Source: BRH-c25 sp964619815 (lineage in GTDB: Bacteria; Bacillota; Clostridia; Lutisporales; Lutisporaceae). From it: 13,371 bases of DNA. Of this stretch, positions 1 to 8,434 are shown piece after piece (position 1 is the first letter of the stretch; each line of letters begins with the position of its first letter). The notes below the pieces were generated by a model. That model saw only the letters and a program-made list of their open reading frames with translations. It was not told the origin of the DNA and ran no database searches. A program made the translations under genes and the position numbers. The DNA is taken from the NCBI GenBank assembly GCA_964619815.1, contig CAZUGK010000113.1:1-13371 (forward strand), read 5' to 3'.

Positions 1-795
1 ACTTTACAGGTGATTATAAGGCCTTCATCAAGACTCTTTATGCCAAATATGAAATTGAAGAGCTGAAGATTATTGCAAGGGCTGTTTACAACGGGAAAGA
101 TGCAGCGGACTTTAAAAGCAGTGCTTTCATAGGGAAGTTCAGCCATATTGATCATAACAAGATTTTGGAGGCTAAGTATATAAGAGATATTATATATGCG
201 CTTCGTGACTCCGACTTCTATGAATTCCTGGCTCCTCTGGTTGATGGAGATTTCACCGAGAACCCGTTCAGGTTTGAAATGGTCATGGATATGTCTTACT
301 ACGCCATACTGCAGAGGGAGTGGAGCAAGCTTTCCAAAAGAGATATCGGCATNNNNNNNNNNTGCTCAGGGGATTATTGCCGATCTGCTGAATATCCAGT
401 GGATATACAGGGGTATTAAATTTTACAGGCTCAGTCCCGAGGAACTGTTGAACTACACAATTAATATAGGCTACAGGCTGAATTTCAATACGGTGAAGAC
501 ATTATGCTATTCAAAAAGCCTTGAGGAGTTCTTCCGGATTGTGAAAGCCACCAGATACGGTTTCTTGTTCAAGGAGGATGAAACCACCGACATATATATG
601 GAGAGAAGAATGCAGCGGCATATATATTTTGAGCTTAAAGCTCTCGCGAGGAACTATAATCTTTCAATAATAAATGCTTTTGCGTTTATTATATTCCTGG
701 AGTATGAGGTCAGGGACATAATCTCAATAGTCGAAGTTATAAGGTATAAAATACCGGTGGATCAAGCGCAGAAATATATTATAAAAAAGCTCTAA
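1..795 (+). CDS. ntpC: V-type ATP synthase subunit C (5'-partial, contains assembly gap)
   Basis: This is the central-stalk subunit C/d, which links the V1 rotor to the proteolipid ring on the cytoplasmic face of the membrane. The start lies upstream of the window; reading begins at base 3 with FTGDYKAFIKTLYAKYEIEE. After the gap the sequence carries the family signature DLLNIQWIYRG, followed by KFYRLSPEEL and a C-terminal EYEVRDIISIVEVIRYKIP. The ten N at 353-362 separate two reading frames. The frames join if the true gap is a multiple of three bases, and the spacing to the DLLN motif suggests roughly three missing codons, so I see no reason to call a real frameshift. The gene stops at 793-795, 16 bases before the subunit I start, as part of the ATPase operon. 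Family assignment is firm; the exact middle sequence is unknown. Confidence 0.93.
353..362. other. assembly gap (10 N)
   Basis: A run of ten N lies inside the subunit C gene. The reading frame shifts by one between its two sides, so the true missing length is not ten bases but a multiple of three if the gene is intact. Confidence 0.98.
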
Positions 796-811
796 GAGGG
801 GGGGAGAATAA

Positions 812-2791
812 TTGGCTGTAGAGAGAATGAAAATAGTGAGTATTGTAGGAAAGCTTTCGGATTTAGACAGGGTTTCACGCTTAGTCGTAGTTAACGGCCG
901 TACCCATATTCTGAATGCTCTTTCAGAGTTGAATTCCAATAGCCTGAATCTATCAGCCTCAAAGGAGCATATGCAGGCTCTGCAGGAATTGGCTCATATA
1001 AAACCCTATAATGGCAGGAAAGATTTTTCCAAGGACGAAGCAATGCTGAAATCCTTCCATAAGCTATTCGATCTGAAACCTGAGATATGTGAAAAGCATC
1101 TAAGCATTGGAGAGGATTATGAAGAAGTAATGGCAGAGCTGAGAAAGGTTTATGACAATCTCAGGGATATTGCCGAAAGTATGGATGAGAAGAAAGCTAA
1201 CATAGAAAAGCTGCAGCTTTATCTGGATAATACGGAGTATCTGAAAAATAGCGGATTAAGGATAGAAGAATTGAAAAATATGAACTTCATAAGATTCAGA
1301 CTGCTGATGCTCTCCAATGAGAACTTCAGGAGGCTGGAGCTGAACTTTGAAAATGTGCCTTCGGTAGTATTACAAGTGGCTGCTGTTGAAGGAAATGTAG
1401 TGATTGCCGTATTTACGCCGGAGGAACTCAGTGAGGAAGCTGAAAGGTTCTTTATATCCCTGAACTACAGGGAGCTTGAGCTGCCTCAGGGATACAGCGG
1501 GACAGTACAGGATGTAAAAAAGCAGCTGCAGAGTGGGATCTATGAAGAGAAGAAACAGGTAGAAGAGTACAAGAAATCTGTTCTGGAGATTAAGGATAAG
1601 TATAAGGTTGCAGTAACCAAGGCATACACGTTGCTGGAGCTTCTGAAGAAGGCTGAGGAAGTTAAGCAGGATGCCGCTCTGGGACATAGCATGTTTTTTA
1701 TGTTTGGTTTTGTGCCTGAAAGCGAAATGAAAAATATGAGGGAGGAATTCCTGAGAAACTTCGGAGACAGCATTGTATTGGCAGCAGATGATGTGGAGGA
1801 CCGCAGGTCAGGAAATGCACCACCTACAAAAATCAATAACAATATTTTGTTCAGGCCTTTTGAAACACTGATAAGCATGTATGGTACTCCCAGCTATGGG
1901 GAAAAGGACCCTACGCCTTTCTTCGCAGTTTCTTATATGCTGCTTTTTGGGGCGATGTTCGGTGACCTGGGCCAGGGCCTGGTAATTCTATTAGGCGGGC
2001 TTTTTATGAGCTATAGAATGGTGAATAAAAGCTTTGGAGGCATATTGTCAAGACTGGGAGCCAGTTCCATGATTTTCGGAGCTTTATACGGAAGCATATT
2101 CGGCTCGGAGGAACTGATAGAACCACTGCTTATAAGGCCTATGGCAAATATCAATACCATGCTTATAAGTGCCGTAGTCCTTGGAGTAATACTAATAACC
2201 ATAAGCTACTTATACAGCCTGATGAACCATTACAGATCAAGAAATATAGAAGAAGGGCTTTTCGGCAGGGAAGGGCTGGCTGGCTTTCTATTTTTCCTCA
2301 CACTGGTATTTGGCATATTGGGCGAAGCCACAGGCAGAATGAGCGTGGGAATAGACCTCCCCCTGGGAGTAATGGCAGTGCTGCTCTTGATAATGGTGTT
2401 TAAGCAGCCTTTGACAGGCCTGATTACAGGGCATAAACTATACGAGGAATCACCCGGGGACTATTATATAGAAGCAGGGTTCGGAGTAATAGAGACAGTG
2501 CTTTCGGTTGCATCAAACATAATATCCTTTATCAGGGTAGGTGCTTTTGCCCTTAACCATGTGGGATTGTATATAGCTTTTGCTACTATGGCTGAGATGC
2601 TGAACTCCAAGGCAGGCAGTATTATAGTCCTTATTATTGGTAATATTATAATAATCGGGTTGGAAGGACTTATTGTCTTCATCCAAAGCCTTAGGCTTGA
2701 ATATTATGAGCTTTTCAGCAAGTATTACTCGGGATATGGTGTGGAATACAAGCCGGTGGGCCTGTTCAACAGAGACAATACAGACATTTAG
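812..2791 (+). CDS. ntpI: V-type ATP synthase subunit I (a subunit)
   Basis: This is the membrane stator subunit that forms the ion half-channels against the K ring. It has 659 residues, normal for the family. The N-terminal half (about 1-360) is hydrophilic with coiled-coil stretches; the C-terminal half (about 370-640) is strongly hydrophobic with several membrane helices. The conserved GDLGQGL motif is at residues 384-390. The essential helix SFIRVGAFALNH contains Arg575, the expected partner of the K-subunit glutamate. I chose the TTG start at 812 because the product begins MAVERMKIVSIVG, typical for the family, and a G-rich Shine-Dalgarno (seven G at 798-804, then AG) lies just upstream. 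The gene sits 16 bases after subunit C. A GC-rich stem-loop follows the stop. Confidence 0.95.
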   Translation: MAVERMKIVSIVGKLSDLDRVSRLVVVNGRTHILNALSELNSNSLNLSASKEHMQALQELAHIKPYNGRKDFSKDEAMLKSFHKLFDLKPEICEKHLSIGEDYEEVMAELRKVYDNLRDIAESMDEKKANIEKLQLYLDNTEYLKNSGLRIEELKNMNFIRFRLLMLSNENFRRLELNFENVPSVVLQVAAVEGNVVIAVFTPEELSEEAERFFISLNYRELELPQGYSGTVQDVKKQLQSGIYEEKKQVEEYKKSVLEIKDKYKVAVTKAYTLLELLKKAEEVKQDAALGHSMFFMFGFVPESEMKNMREEFLRNFGDSIVLAADDVEDRRSGNAPPTKINNNILFRPFETLISMYGTPSYGEKDPTPFFAVSYMLLFGAMFGDLGQGLVILLGGLFMSYRMVNKSFGGILSRLGASSMIFGALYGSIFGSEELIEPLLIRPMANINTMLISAVVLGVILITISYLYSLMNHYRSRNIEEGLFGREGLAGFLFFLTLVFGILGEATGRMSVGIDLPLGVMAVLLLIMVFKQPLTGLITGHKLYEESPGDYYIEAGFGVIETVLSVASNIISFIRVGAFALNHVGLYIAFATMAEMLNSKAGSIIVLIIGNIIIIGLEGLIVFIQSLRLEYYELFSKYYSGYGVEYKPVGLFNRDNTDI

Positions 2792-2800
2792 GATAAGAAG

Positions 2801-2820
2801 GGGCGGGTAAGCGCCCGCCC
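2801..2820 (+). other. GC-rich intra-operon stem-loop before subunit K
   Basis: GGGCGGG (2801-2807) pairs perfectly with CCCGCCC (2814-2820) around the loop TAAGCG. It lies 10 bases after the subunit I stop and is much richer in GC than its surroundings. No clean T-tract follows; the next bases are GCTTTGATGATATTTTT. A role in RNA processing, stability or partial attenuation fits better than full termination, because K, F, E, A, B and D must still be transcribed. Confidence 0.7.
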
Positions 2821-2870
2821 GCTTTGATGATATTTTTACATGAAATGTAATATAATTAGGAGGCGAAGAA

Positions 2871-3290
2871 ATGTATACAATATTGGTAATTGCTATTGGG
2901 ATAGTGTTGTTTACAATAGGCTTGGGAGTAATATTATACCGTTCATCAGGTGAATTGAAGGGGCGGAAAATCAGGAACATATTAAGTGCGAGCTTGGTTT
3001 CCTATATGTTTTTAATTGCCCTATTCCTTTTTGTACTTACACCTGATATTGTGCACGCAGCACAGGATAACAACCCCAGCGCCGGTTTGGGCTTCATTGC
3101 AGCAGGTCTTTCGACAGGGCTTGCCACTATAGGGGCAGGCTATGCAGTTGGTGCAGTAGGCTCATCAGCTTTGGGGGCAGTATCCGAAAACCCGAGGATA
3201 CTCGGAAAAACATTGATATTTGTGGGTTTGGCAGAAGGTATAGCTATATACGGACTGATAATATCAATAATCATACTGGGTCGATTGTAA
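2871..3290 (+). CDS. ntpK: V-type ATP synthase subunit K (proteolipid c-ring subunit)
   Basis: This is the rotor-ring proteolipid that carries the transported ion. It has 139 residues. The C-terminal part (about 65-139) is a classic helical hairpin: a glycine/alanine-rich helix (GLSTGLATIGAGYAVGAVG), a polar turn SENPRILGK, and a second helix GLAEGIAIYGLIISI with ion-binding Glu122. The N-terminal part (about 1-60) has two further hydrophobic helices that are not a proteolipid repeat, so there appears to be a single ion-binding carboxylate per chain. I see no glutamine in the first hairpin helix where sodium-binding rings often have one, which weakly favours protons. The start has a strong AGGAGG at 2858-2863, seven bases upstream. 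Stem-loops flank the gene on both sides, consistent with separate control of this high-copy subunit. Confidence 0.93.
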   Translation: MYTILVIAIGIVLFTIGLGVILYRSSGELKGRKIRNILSASLVSYMFLIALFLFVLTPDIVHAAQDNNPSAGLGFIAAGLSTGLATIGAGYAVGAVGSSALGAVSENPRILGKTLIFVGLAEGIAIYGLIISIIILGRL

Positions 3291-3335
3291 CTAAGGCTTC
3301 TTTTAAGTGTATTAACGGTCAAGGAAGCCTTAGTT
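3289..3335 (+). other. stem-loop directly after subunit K
   Basis: A perfect 12-bp inverted repeat, AACTAAGGCTTC (3289-3300) with GAAGCCTTAGTT (3324-3335), has a 23-base loop. It starts within the K stop codon. There is no T-tract, so it is unlikely to be a strong terminator. It could protect the 3' end of a K message or reduce readthrough into F. Confidence 0.65.
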
Positions 3336-3348
3336 GAAACTCGCTTAC

Positions 3349-3382
3349 GGAGCATGACAAATTAAGGTGGAATGTATGCTCC
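3349..3382 (+). other. second stem-loop in the K-F gap
   Basis: GGAGCAT then ACA (3349-3359, one bulged G at 3356) pairs with TGT and ATGCTCC (3373-3382). It lies just upstream of the subunit F Shine-Dalgarno at 3393-3400 and adds to the structured RNA between K and F. Confidence 0.5.
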
Positions 3383-3405
3383 TACTCGTTATAAAGGAGG
3401 ACATC

Positions 3406-3714
3406 ATGAAATTTTTCCTTTTAAGCGATAATGTTGATACTCTGACGGGTTTGAGGCTTGCAGGAATAAAAGGAGTATTGGTACATGAAAGAGATGAAAT
3501 AATTGCTGCTCTTAACGACGCATGCAGCAATAATGAAATAGGCATACTCCTGGTTACAGAGCTGCTGGCAGAAAAGGTTCCTGAAGAGCTTAAGGATATA
3601 CGGCTGGATACGACCAAGCCTGTAGTCACAATTATTCCTGACAGGCATGGGGAAAGGCGCAGAAGTGATTATATAACCAGCTACATTAAAGAGTCCATAG
3701 GGCTGAAGATTTGA
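3406..3714 (+). CDS. ntpG: V-type ATP synthase subunit F
   Basis: This small central-shaft subunit (F in A/V-type nomenclature, NtpG in Enterococcus) binds subunit D and helps couple the V1 head to rotation. It has 102 residues, the usual size. The product starts MKFFLLSDNVDTLTGLRLAG, the typical Rossmann-like opening, and continues with the EIGILLVTELLAEKV strand-helix and the TKPVVTIIPD segment. I chose ATG 3406 because AAAGGAGG (3393-3400) is correctly spaced; an upstream in-frame extension would have no such signal. The next gene, subunit E, begins 11 bases after the stop, with its Shine-Dalgarno overlapping this stop codon, so the two are probably translationally linked. Confidence 0.92.
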   Translation: MKFFLLSDNVDTLTGLRLAGIKGVLVHERDEIIAALNDACSNNEIGILLVTELLAEKVPEELKDIRLDTTKPVVTIIPDRHGERRRSDYITSYIKESIGLKI

Positions 3715-3725
3715 GGTGATAAGCT

Positions 3726-4364
3726 TTGGCAGTTTCGGTTGAAGATAAAATAGAACTTTTCAGAAACATGATATTCAAGGATATAGAGGAAGCTTCCTCT
3801 GAAAAAAGGCATAGAGCTATTGAAAGCTTTGAACAGGAAAAAAGCACGCTTCAGCATGAAGTAGAAGCAAAGAAAAATCAAATTTTGAAAGAGGCTGAAA
3901 AAAGGGCGGAAAAGGAGAAGCAGCAGATTATTGCAAAGGCAAAGTCATTGGTATATCACGAAATGCTTGAGAAAAGGCAGCAATTCATTAATGAAATAAC
4001 AGAACTGCTGCTGCAGGAAGCCAGGAACTTTGTGTCCGAAGAAGGGTATAGGGAATATCTTTCAAAAAGCCTCGCCAAGGCAGCTGCTGCTTTTGAAAAA
4101 TCAGATTCAGTTCAGTTGTATTTTACCAAGAGGGATTTGGAAGCTTTAAAGGAGTTCATAGATCAGAGCATAGCTTCCGGGGAATTGAACGGCAGATATA
4201 TGATAGCGGAAGCAGAGCCTAAAATTATCGGAGGCTTCTATGCGGAGGATAGCAAGCAGGAAATGCAGGTGGACTACACCTTGAAATCCTTGATTGGAGA
4301 AAACCGGGAACTGATTGGCAGCAACATATCCCGAAGGCTGAACGAGGTGCAGAACAATGGATAA
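3726..4364 (+). CDS. ntpE: V-type ATP synthase subunit E
   Basis: This is the peripheral-stalk (stator) subunit. It has 212 residues. Residues about 1-100 form a long charged alpha-helix rich in K, E and Q (for example EAKKNQILKEAEKRAEKEKQ), which pairs with the H/G subunit in known enzymes. Residues about 105-205 are the globular domain that contacts A and B, including EPKIIGGFYAED. The TTG start at 3726 is chosen because GAGGTG (3713-3718) sits seven bases upstream and the product begins MAVSVEDKIELFRNMI. The end overlaps the subunit A start by 8 bases. The partner stalk subunit (H/G) is not in this window and may lie upstream. Confidence 0.92.
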   Translation: MAVSVEDKIELFRNMIFKDIEEASSEKRHRAIESFEQEKSTLQHEVEAKKNQILKEAEKRAEKEKQQIIAKAKSLVYHEMLEKRQQFINEITELLLQEARNFVSEEGYREYLSKSLAKAAAAFEKSDSVQLYFTKRDLEALKEFIDQSIASGELNGRYMIAEAEPKIIGGFYAEDSKQEMQVDYTLKSLIGENRELIGSNISRRLNEVQNNG

Positions 4365-6141
4365 TAAAAGAGGAAAAATTGTATACATAAACGGGCCTGT
4401 TGTCAGGGTCGTTGGGGTTGAGGACCTTAAGATGAGGGAAATGGTGCTTGTAGGGAACAAACAGCTTATCGGAGAAGTAATCTCTGTGGATAAGGAGACA
4501 GCAACCATACAGGTATATGAGGAAACAACAGGGCTTATGCGGGGAGAGGGAATAATCTCCACAGAGAGGCCTTTATCGGTAAAGTTGGGACCGGGAATAA
4601 TAAAAAATATATTTGACGGGATAGAACGCCCCCTGTTAAAAATGTACGAAACAGGCACAGCATTTATACCTGAAGGGATCGGAATGATTACGATAGACGA
4701 GGAAAAGCTGTGGGATGCAGAAATACTTGTAAAGGTCGGAGACGAGCTTAAAGCGGGGAGCATATATGCAAAAGTGCAGGAGACATCTCTTGTTGAGCAC
4801 AGGCTGATGGTTCCGCCGGGTGTGAGCGGCAGGGTAATTTTTGCAGAAAACAGCGGGAGCTATAATATTGAGCATGTGCTTGTAAAGCTGGAAACGGAGC
4901 AGGGAGTTTATGAGCTGAAAATGTATCAGCTGTGGCCTGTAAGGGATGCCCGCCCTGTCAACCACAGAAACCCAATAGCAAAACCGCTGGTTACAGGTCA
5001 AAGGGTAATAGACTCCTTCTTCCCTTTGGCCAAAGGAGGTACTGCTGCTATTCCCGGAGGATTTGGAACAGGGAAAACCATAACCCAGCACCAGCTTGCT
5101 AAATGGAGCGATGCTGATATTATCGTCTACATTGGGGTTGGTGAAAGAGGAAACGAAATGACGGAGGTGCTTGAGGACTTCCCGAAAATAGAGGACCCCA
5201 GAAGCGGAAAATCCATTATGGAGAGGACAGTGCTCATCGCAAATACCTCCAATATGCCTGTTGCAGCGAGAGAAGCATCAATATATACCGGAATAACTAT
5301 AGCAGAGTACTTCAGGGATATGGGCTACAATATTGCTATAATGGCTGATTCCACCTCCAGATGGGCTGAAGCCTTAAGAGAGATTTCAGGAAGGCTTGAA
5401 GAGATGCCTGCAGAAGAAGGCTATCCGGCCTATTTGCCCTCAAGGCTTGCCCAATTCTATGAAAGGGCAGGGGATGTAGAAGCTTTGGGCGGAAGGGATG
5501 GCTCGATAACGATAATAGGAGCGGTATCACCGGCAGGGGGAGATTTTTCGGAGCCGGTAACCCAGAATACAAAGAGAGTAGTCAGTACATTCCTGGCTCT
5601 TGACAAATCACTGGCATATTCAAGACACTATCCTGCTATTAACTGGCTCAGGTCCTACAGCGGATATGTAACAGACCTTTCCGCCTGGTATGAGGAAAAT
5701 GTGGCGGCTGATATGCTGGAACTTAGAGCAAAATTACTCAGGCTGCTGCAGGAGGAAGATAAGCTTATGGAAATAGTCAAGCTTGTGGGAGAGGATATAC
5801 TGCCTGACGACCAGAGGCTGACACTGGAAGTATCCAGGGTAATTAAGGTAGGCTACCTCCAGCAGAATGCATACCATAAGAATGACGCTCATGTATCCTT
5901 GAAAAAGCAGTATAAGATGCTTAAGGTAATAGATAGGCTGTACGATAGGGCCTATAAATGTGTAAAGCTTGGTGCCCCAATATCAAAGGTAAAGAATGAT
6001 GAGCTGTTTTATAAAATTACAACGATGAAGTATGACGTTCCGGAAGATAAATTGGAAATGTTCGATGAATTGATAAAAGAGATAGACAGTTTCTATGACA
6101 GCTTGGAAAACATGTACAGCAAAGAGGTGAGCAGGCAATGA
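4357..6141 (+). CDS. ntpA: V-type ATP synthase catalytic subunit A
   Basis: This is the catalytic ATP-hydrolysing or ATP-forming subunit of the A3B3 head. It has 594 residues, the normal length. The order is an N-terminal beta-barrel (1-70), the A-type non-homologous insert (about 110-200), and the nucleotide-binding core. The Walker A motif GGFGTGKT is at residues 234-241 (Lys240). GVGERGNEM contains the catalytic-glutamate region, and NIAIMADSTSRWAEALREISGR is the Walker B region (here read as NIAIMADSTSRW followed by AEALREISGR). A helical C-terminal domain follows. The ATG at 4357 overlaps the end of subunit E and has GAGGTG at about 4344-4349. The stop overlaps the subunit B start by four bases (ATGA), a typical coupled junction. 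Confidence 0.97.
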   Translation: MDNKRGKIVYINGPVVRVVGVEDLKMREMVLVGNKQLIGEVISVDKETATIQVYEETTGLMRGEGIISTERPLSVKLGPGIIKNIFDGIERPLLKMYETGTAFIPEGIGMITIDEEKLWDAEILVKVGDELKAGSIYAKVQETSLVEHRLMVPPGVSGRVIFAENSGSYNIEHVLVKLETEQGVYELKMYQLWPVRDARPVNHRNPIAKPLVTGQRVIDSFFPLAKGGTAAIPGGFGTGKTITQHQLAKWSDADIIVYIGVGERGNEMTEVLEDFPKIEDPRSGKSIMERTVLIANTSNMPVAAREASIYTGITIAEYFRDMGYNIAIMADSTSRWAEALREISGRLEEMPAEEGYPAYLPSRLAQFYERAGDVEALGGRDGSITIIGAVSPAGGDFSEPVTQNTKRVVSTFLALDKSLAYSRHYPAINWLRSYSGYVTDLSAWYEENVAADMLELRAKLLRLLQEEDKLMEIVKLVGEDILPDDQRLTLEVSRVIKVGYLQQNAYHKNDAHVSLKKQYKMLKVIDRLYDRAYKCVKLGAPISKVKNDELFYKITTMKYDVPEDKLEMFDELIKEIDSFYDSLENMYSKEVSRQ

Positions 6142-7511
6142 GATTGAAGTATTTAAAGCTGCAAAAGGTTGAAGGACCGCTCATCATACTTAGCGGAGTC
6201 AAAGAGGCCGTATTTGGTGAAGTCGTGGACATAGAAGTAGAAGGGCAGGGTCATAAAAAGGGCAAGGTCGTACAAATAGATGGCGACAGGGTTATAGTGC
6301 AGGTTTTTGAAGGCACCTCAGGTATTTCACTTAACAATGCCAGTGTAGCTTTTACCGGAAAACCGATGGAAATCCCACTGTCAAAGGATATACTCGGAAG
6401 GACCTTCAACGGTATCGGCGAGCCGATAGATGGAGCAGGCTTTTATTCAGACAGGAAGTATGATGTAAATGGGCGTCCCATTAATCCTGTAGGAAGAAAG
6501 TATCCCAGAAACTATATAGAAACAGGAATTTCCTCAATAGATGGCCTTACTACCCTGGTTAGGGGACAGAAGCTGCCGCTGTTTTCCGGAGACGGGCTGC
6601 CCCATAACGAGCTTGCAGCTCAGATAGTAAAGCAGGCAAGGATATCGGGGGATGATGAAGGTAATTTTGCGGTTGTGTTTGCTGCAATGGGTATAAAGCA
6701 TGATGAGGCGGACTTTTTCAGAAAGCAGTTTGAACTGTCCGGAGTCACAAACAGGGTCGTAATGTATTTAAACATGGCGGATGATCCTATTGTGGAGAGA
6801 ATCACCACACCCCGCTGCGCACTGACTGCAGCTGAACACCTGGCATTTGAGCATAATATGCATATACTTGTAATCATGACTAACATGACCAACTACAGTG
6901 AAGCTTTGAGAGAGCTTTCAGCATCCAGGGAGGAGGTACCTTCAAGAAAGGGCTACCCCGGGTATTTATACTCCGACCTTGCAAGTCTTTATGAACGTGC
7001 CGGAATGATAAAGGACTCAAAGGGAAGCATAACACAGATACCCATACTTACAATGCCTAATGATGATATAACCCATCCGGTGCCGGATCTGACCGGATTT
7101 ATAACTGAAGGGCAGATTATACTATCCAGGGAACTTCATCAGAAAAATATATATCCTCCCATAAATGTACTGCCTTCTCTTTCCAGACTGCAAAAGGAAA
7201 GTATAGGGGAGGGCTATACAAGAGAGGATCATCCTGATGTTGCCAACCAGGTATTTTCAGCATATTCCCATGTACAGGATGTAAGGTCGCTGGCACAGGT
7301 AATCGGAGAAGACGACATTTCAGAAATGGATAGAAAATACATGGAGTTCGGGAGACAGTTTGAACAGAAATTCCTCAACCAAGGCTTTGAGGGTAATAGA
7401 AGCATGCAGGATACTCTGGATATTATGTGGGAGCTTTTGGCGCTGCTCCCACGATCGGAGCTTGACAGGATCAAACCGGAACTGCTTGATAAGTATTATG
7501 GTAAGAGGTAA
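6138..7511 (+). CDS. ntpB: V-type ATP synthase subunit B
   Basis: This is the non-catalytic nucleotide-site subunit of the A3B3 head. It has 457 residues. It opens with a beta-barrel (LKLQKVEGPLIILSGVKEAVF), and the P-loop position is occupied by GDGLPHNELA (residues 151-160). That is the normal B-subunit form and lacks the GKT of a Walker A, so it is not a defect. Other family motifs include NMTNYSEALRELSASREEVP and GSITQIPILTMPNDDITHP. The start overlaps the A stop; GAGGTGAG at about 6124-6131 is the ribosome-binding site. Subunit D starts 5 bases after the stop. Confidence 0.97.
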   Translation: MRLKYLKLQKVEGPLIILSGVKEAVFGEVVDIEVEGQGHKKGKVVQIDGDRVIVQVFEGTSGISLNNASVAFTGKPMEIPLSKDILGRTFNGIGEPIDGAGFYSDRKYDVNGRPINPVGRKYPRNYIETGISSIDGLTTLVRGQKLPLFSGDGLPHNELAAQIVKQARISGDDEGNFAVVFAAMGIKHDEADFFRKQFELSGVTNRVVMYLNMADDPIVERITTPRCALTAAEHLAFEHNMHILVIMTNMTNYSEALRELSASREEVPSRKGYPGYLYSDLASLYERAGMIKDSKGSITQIPILTMPNDDITHPVPDLTGFITEGQIILSRELHQKNIYPPINVLPSLSRLQKESIGEGYTREDHPDVANQVFSAYSHVQDVRSLAQVIGEDDISEMDRKYMEFGRQFEQKFLNQGFEGNRSMQDTLDIMWELLALLPRSELDRIKPELLDKYYGKR

Positions 7512-7516
7512 AGAAA

Positions 7517-8149
7517 ATGATAGAAGTCACTTATACTAAAACGAGCCTGATGGCTGCCCAGAATTCTCTTGAGCTTTCGGAAAAAGGTTTTGAACTGCTG
7601 GATAAAAAAAGAAATGTGCTTATAATGACGATGATGAGCTTTATTGAAAGGGCTGAAGAAATTCAGAAGAAGGTGGCTGTAGTATTTGCTGACGCATATG
7701 ACGCCTTGCGGACTGCCAATATAACAATGGGTATAAGCAATGTAGAGCAGATAGCACAGTCAATACCTGAGGCAGCAGGCTTTGAAGTGCTGGAAAAAAG
7801 CATTATGGGGGTTGAAATACCTGAAATAAAGCATGAGGAAGAGGAGCTTACCCATTACTATAGCTTTTATCATACCAATACAGCTCTTGATGTTGCAATG
7901 CAGAAGTTCCATGAGGTAAAGCTTCTGCTGTACGAGCTCTCAGAAGTTGAAGATTCTGTTTACAAGCTGGCTATGGAGGTAAAGAGGACACAGAAAAGGG
8001 CAAATGCCCTGCAGAATATACAGATACCCAAATACAAGGAAATGGTGAGTAGGATACTGGAGGTACTGGAGGAACGTGAAAGGGAAGACTTCTTCCGGCT
8101 GAAAGTGGTAAAGAAAAAGGGTGAAAAGAAAGCTGCCGTTACACGGTAG
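7517..8149 (+). CDS. ntpD: V-type ATP synthase subunit D
   Basis: This is the central rotor shaft that turns inside the A3B3 head. It has 210 residues, the usual size, and is almost entirely helical. The N-terminal helix carries the family pattern with leucines and basic residues (LELSEKGFELLDKKRNVLIM). A central segment is followed by the long C-terminal helix (KLAMEVKRTQKRANALQNIQ then PKYKEMVSRILEVLEERERE). The tail is strongly basic. The ATG at 7517 follows AAGAGGTAAAG. It is the last ATPase gene here, and its stop codon lies inside a stem-loop that may end the operon. Confidence 0.95.
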   Translation: MIEVTYTKTSLMAAQNSLELSEKGFELLDKKRNVLIMTMMSFIERAEEIQKKVAVVFADAYDALRTANITMGISNVEQIAQSIPEAAGFEVLEKSIMGVEIPEIKHEEEELTHYYSFYHTNTALDVAMQKFHEVKLLLYELSEVEDSVYKLAMEVKRTQKRANALQNIQIPKYKEMVSRILEVLEEREREDFFRLKVVKKKGEKKAAVTR

Positions 8150-8154
8150 CTTTC
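8128..8154 (+). terminator. possible terminator/attenuator at the end of the ATPase operon
   Basis: A 12-bp stem (8128-8139 with 8143-8154, one G-U pair) has a three-base loop, TAC. The subunit D stop codon is inside the 3' arm. The sequence after it is T-rich but has no uninterrupted T-tract (CTATATCGGCATTTATTT), so termination may be partial and let transcription run into the TusA-like gene. Confidence 0.5.
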
Positions 8155-8212
8155 CTATATCGGCATTTATTTATCAAATTTAATAAAGTAAATGATTTGG
8201 AGGTCTACTTAA

Positions 8213-8434
8213 ATGAATAAGCAGGTAGATTGTGTAGGCGACATGTGTCCGGTGCCCCTGATAAAGGCGCAGATTCAATACAAAAAAATAAAGCCCGGTG
8301 ACAGCATAACCGTAGTCACTGATCATAGCTGCACCTCACAAAATCTCAAAGAGGCTTTTAAAAAATTTGCTTGCGAGATAGAAGTAGAAGAAGAAAACGG
8401 GATATGGGAGATAACTATTAAGAAGATGGGCTAA
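8213..8434 (+). CDS. TusA/SirA-like sulfur (selenium) carrier protein
   Basis: A 73-residue TusA-fold protein. The family's active-site motif CPxP is present as CPVP, with Cys12 as the likely persulfide or perselenide carrier. A second cysteine, Cys7, forms C-x-G-x-x-C. A third, Cys40, sits in DHSC, where classical TusA has a DDPA-type sequence. DHSC-type relatives are found with YeeE/YedE transporters and with the selenium-associated YedF group. GGAGGT at about 8200-8205 supports the ATG. It lies 63 bases after the ATPase operon on the same strand, and I see no convincing promoter of its own. Its stop overlaps by three bases with the stop of the convergent regulator. A paralogue with the same motifs is at 12859-13086. 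The exact chalcogen and partner are not shown by sequence. Confidence 0.88.
   Translation: MNKQVDCVGDMCPVPLIKAQIQYKKIKPGDSITVVTDHSCTSQNLKEAFKKFACEIEVEEENGIWEITIKKMG

Noticed and set aside
196..795. Separate gene starting at 196 or a natural frameshift in subunit C
   Set aside because: The frame change falls exactly at ten N of unknown true length. The product before the gap in this frame is not ATPase-like, while the other frame is.
6588..6617. Loss of Walker A in subunit B as a defect
   Set aside because: GDGLPHNELA is the normal sequence of the non-catalytic B subunit.
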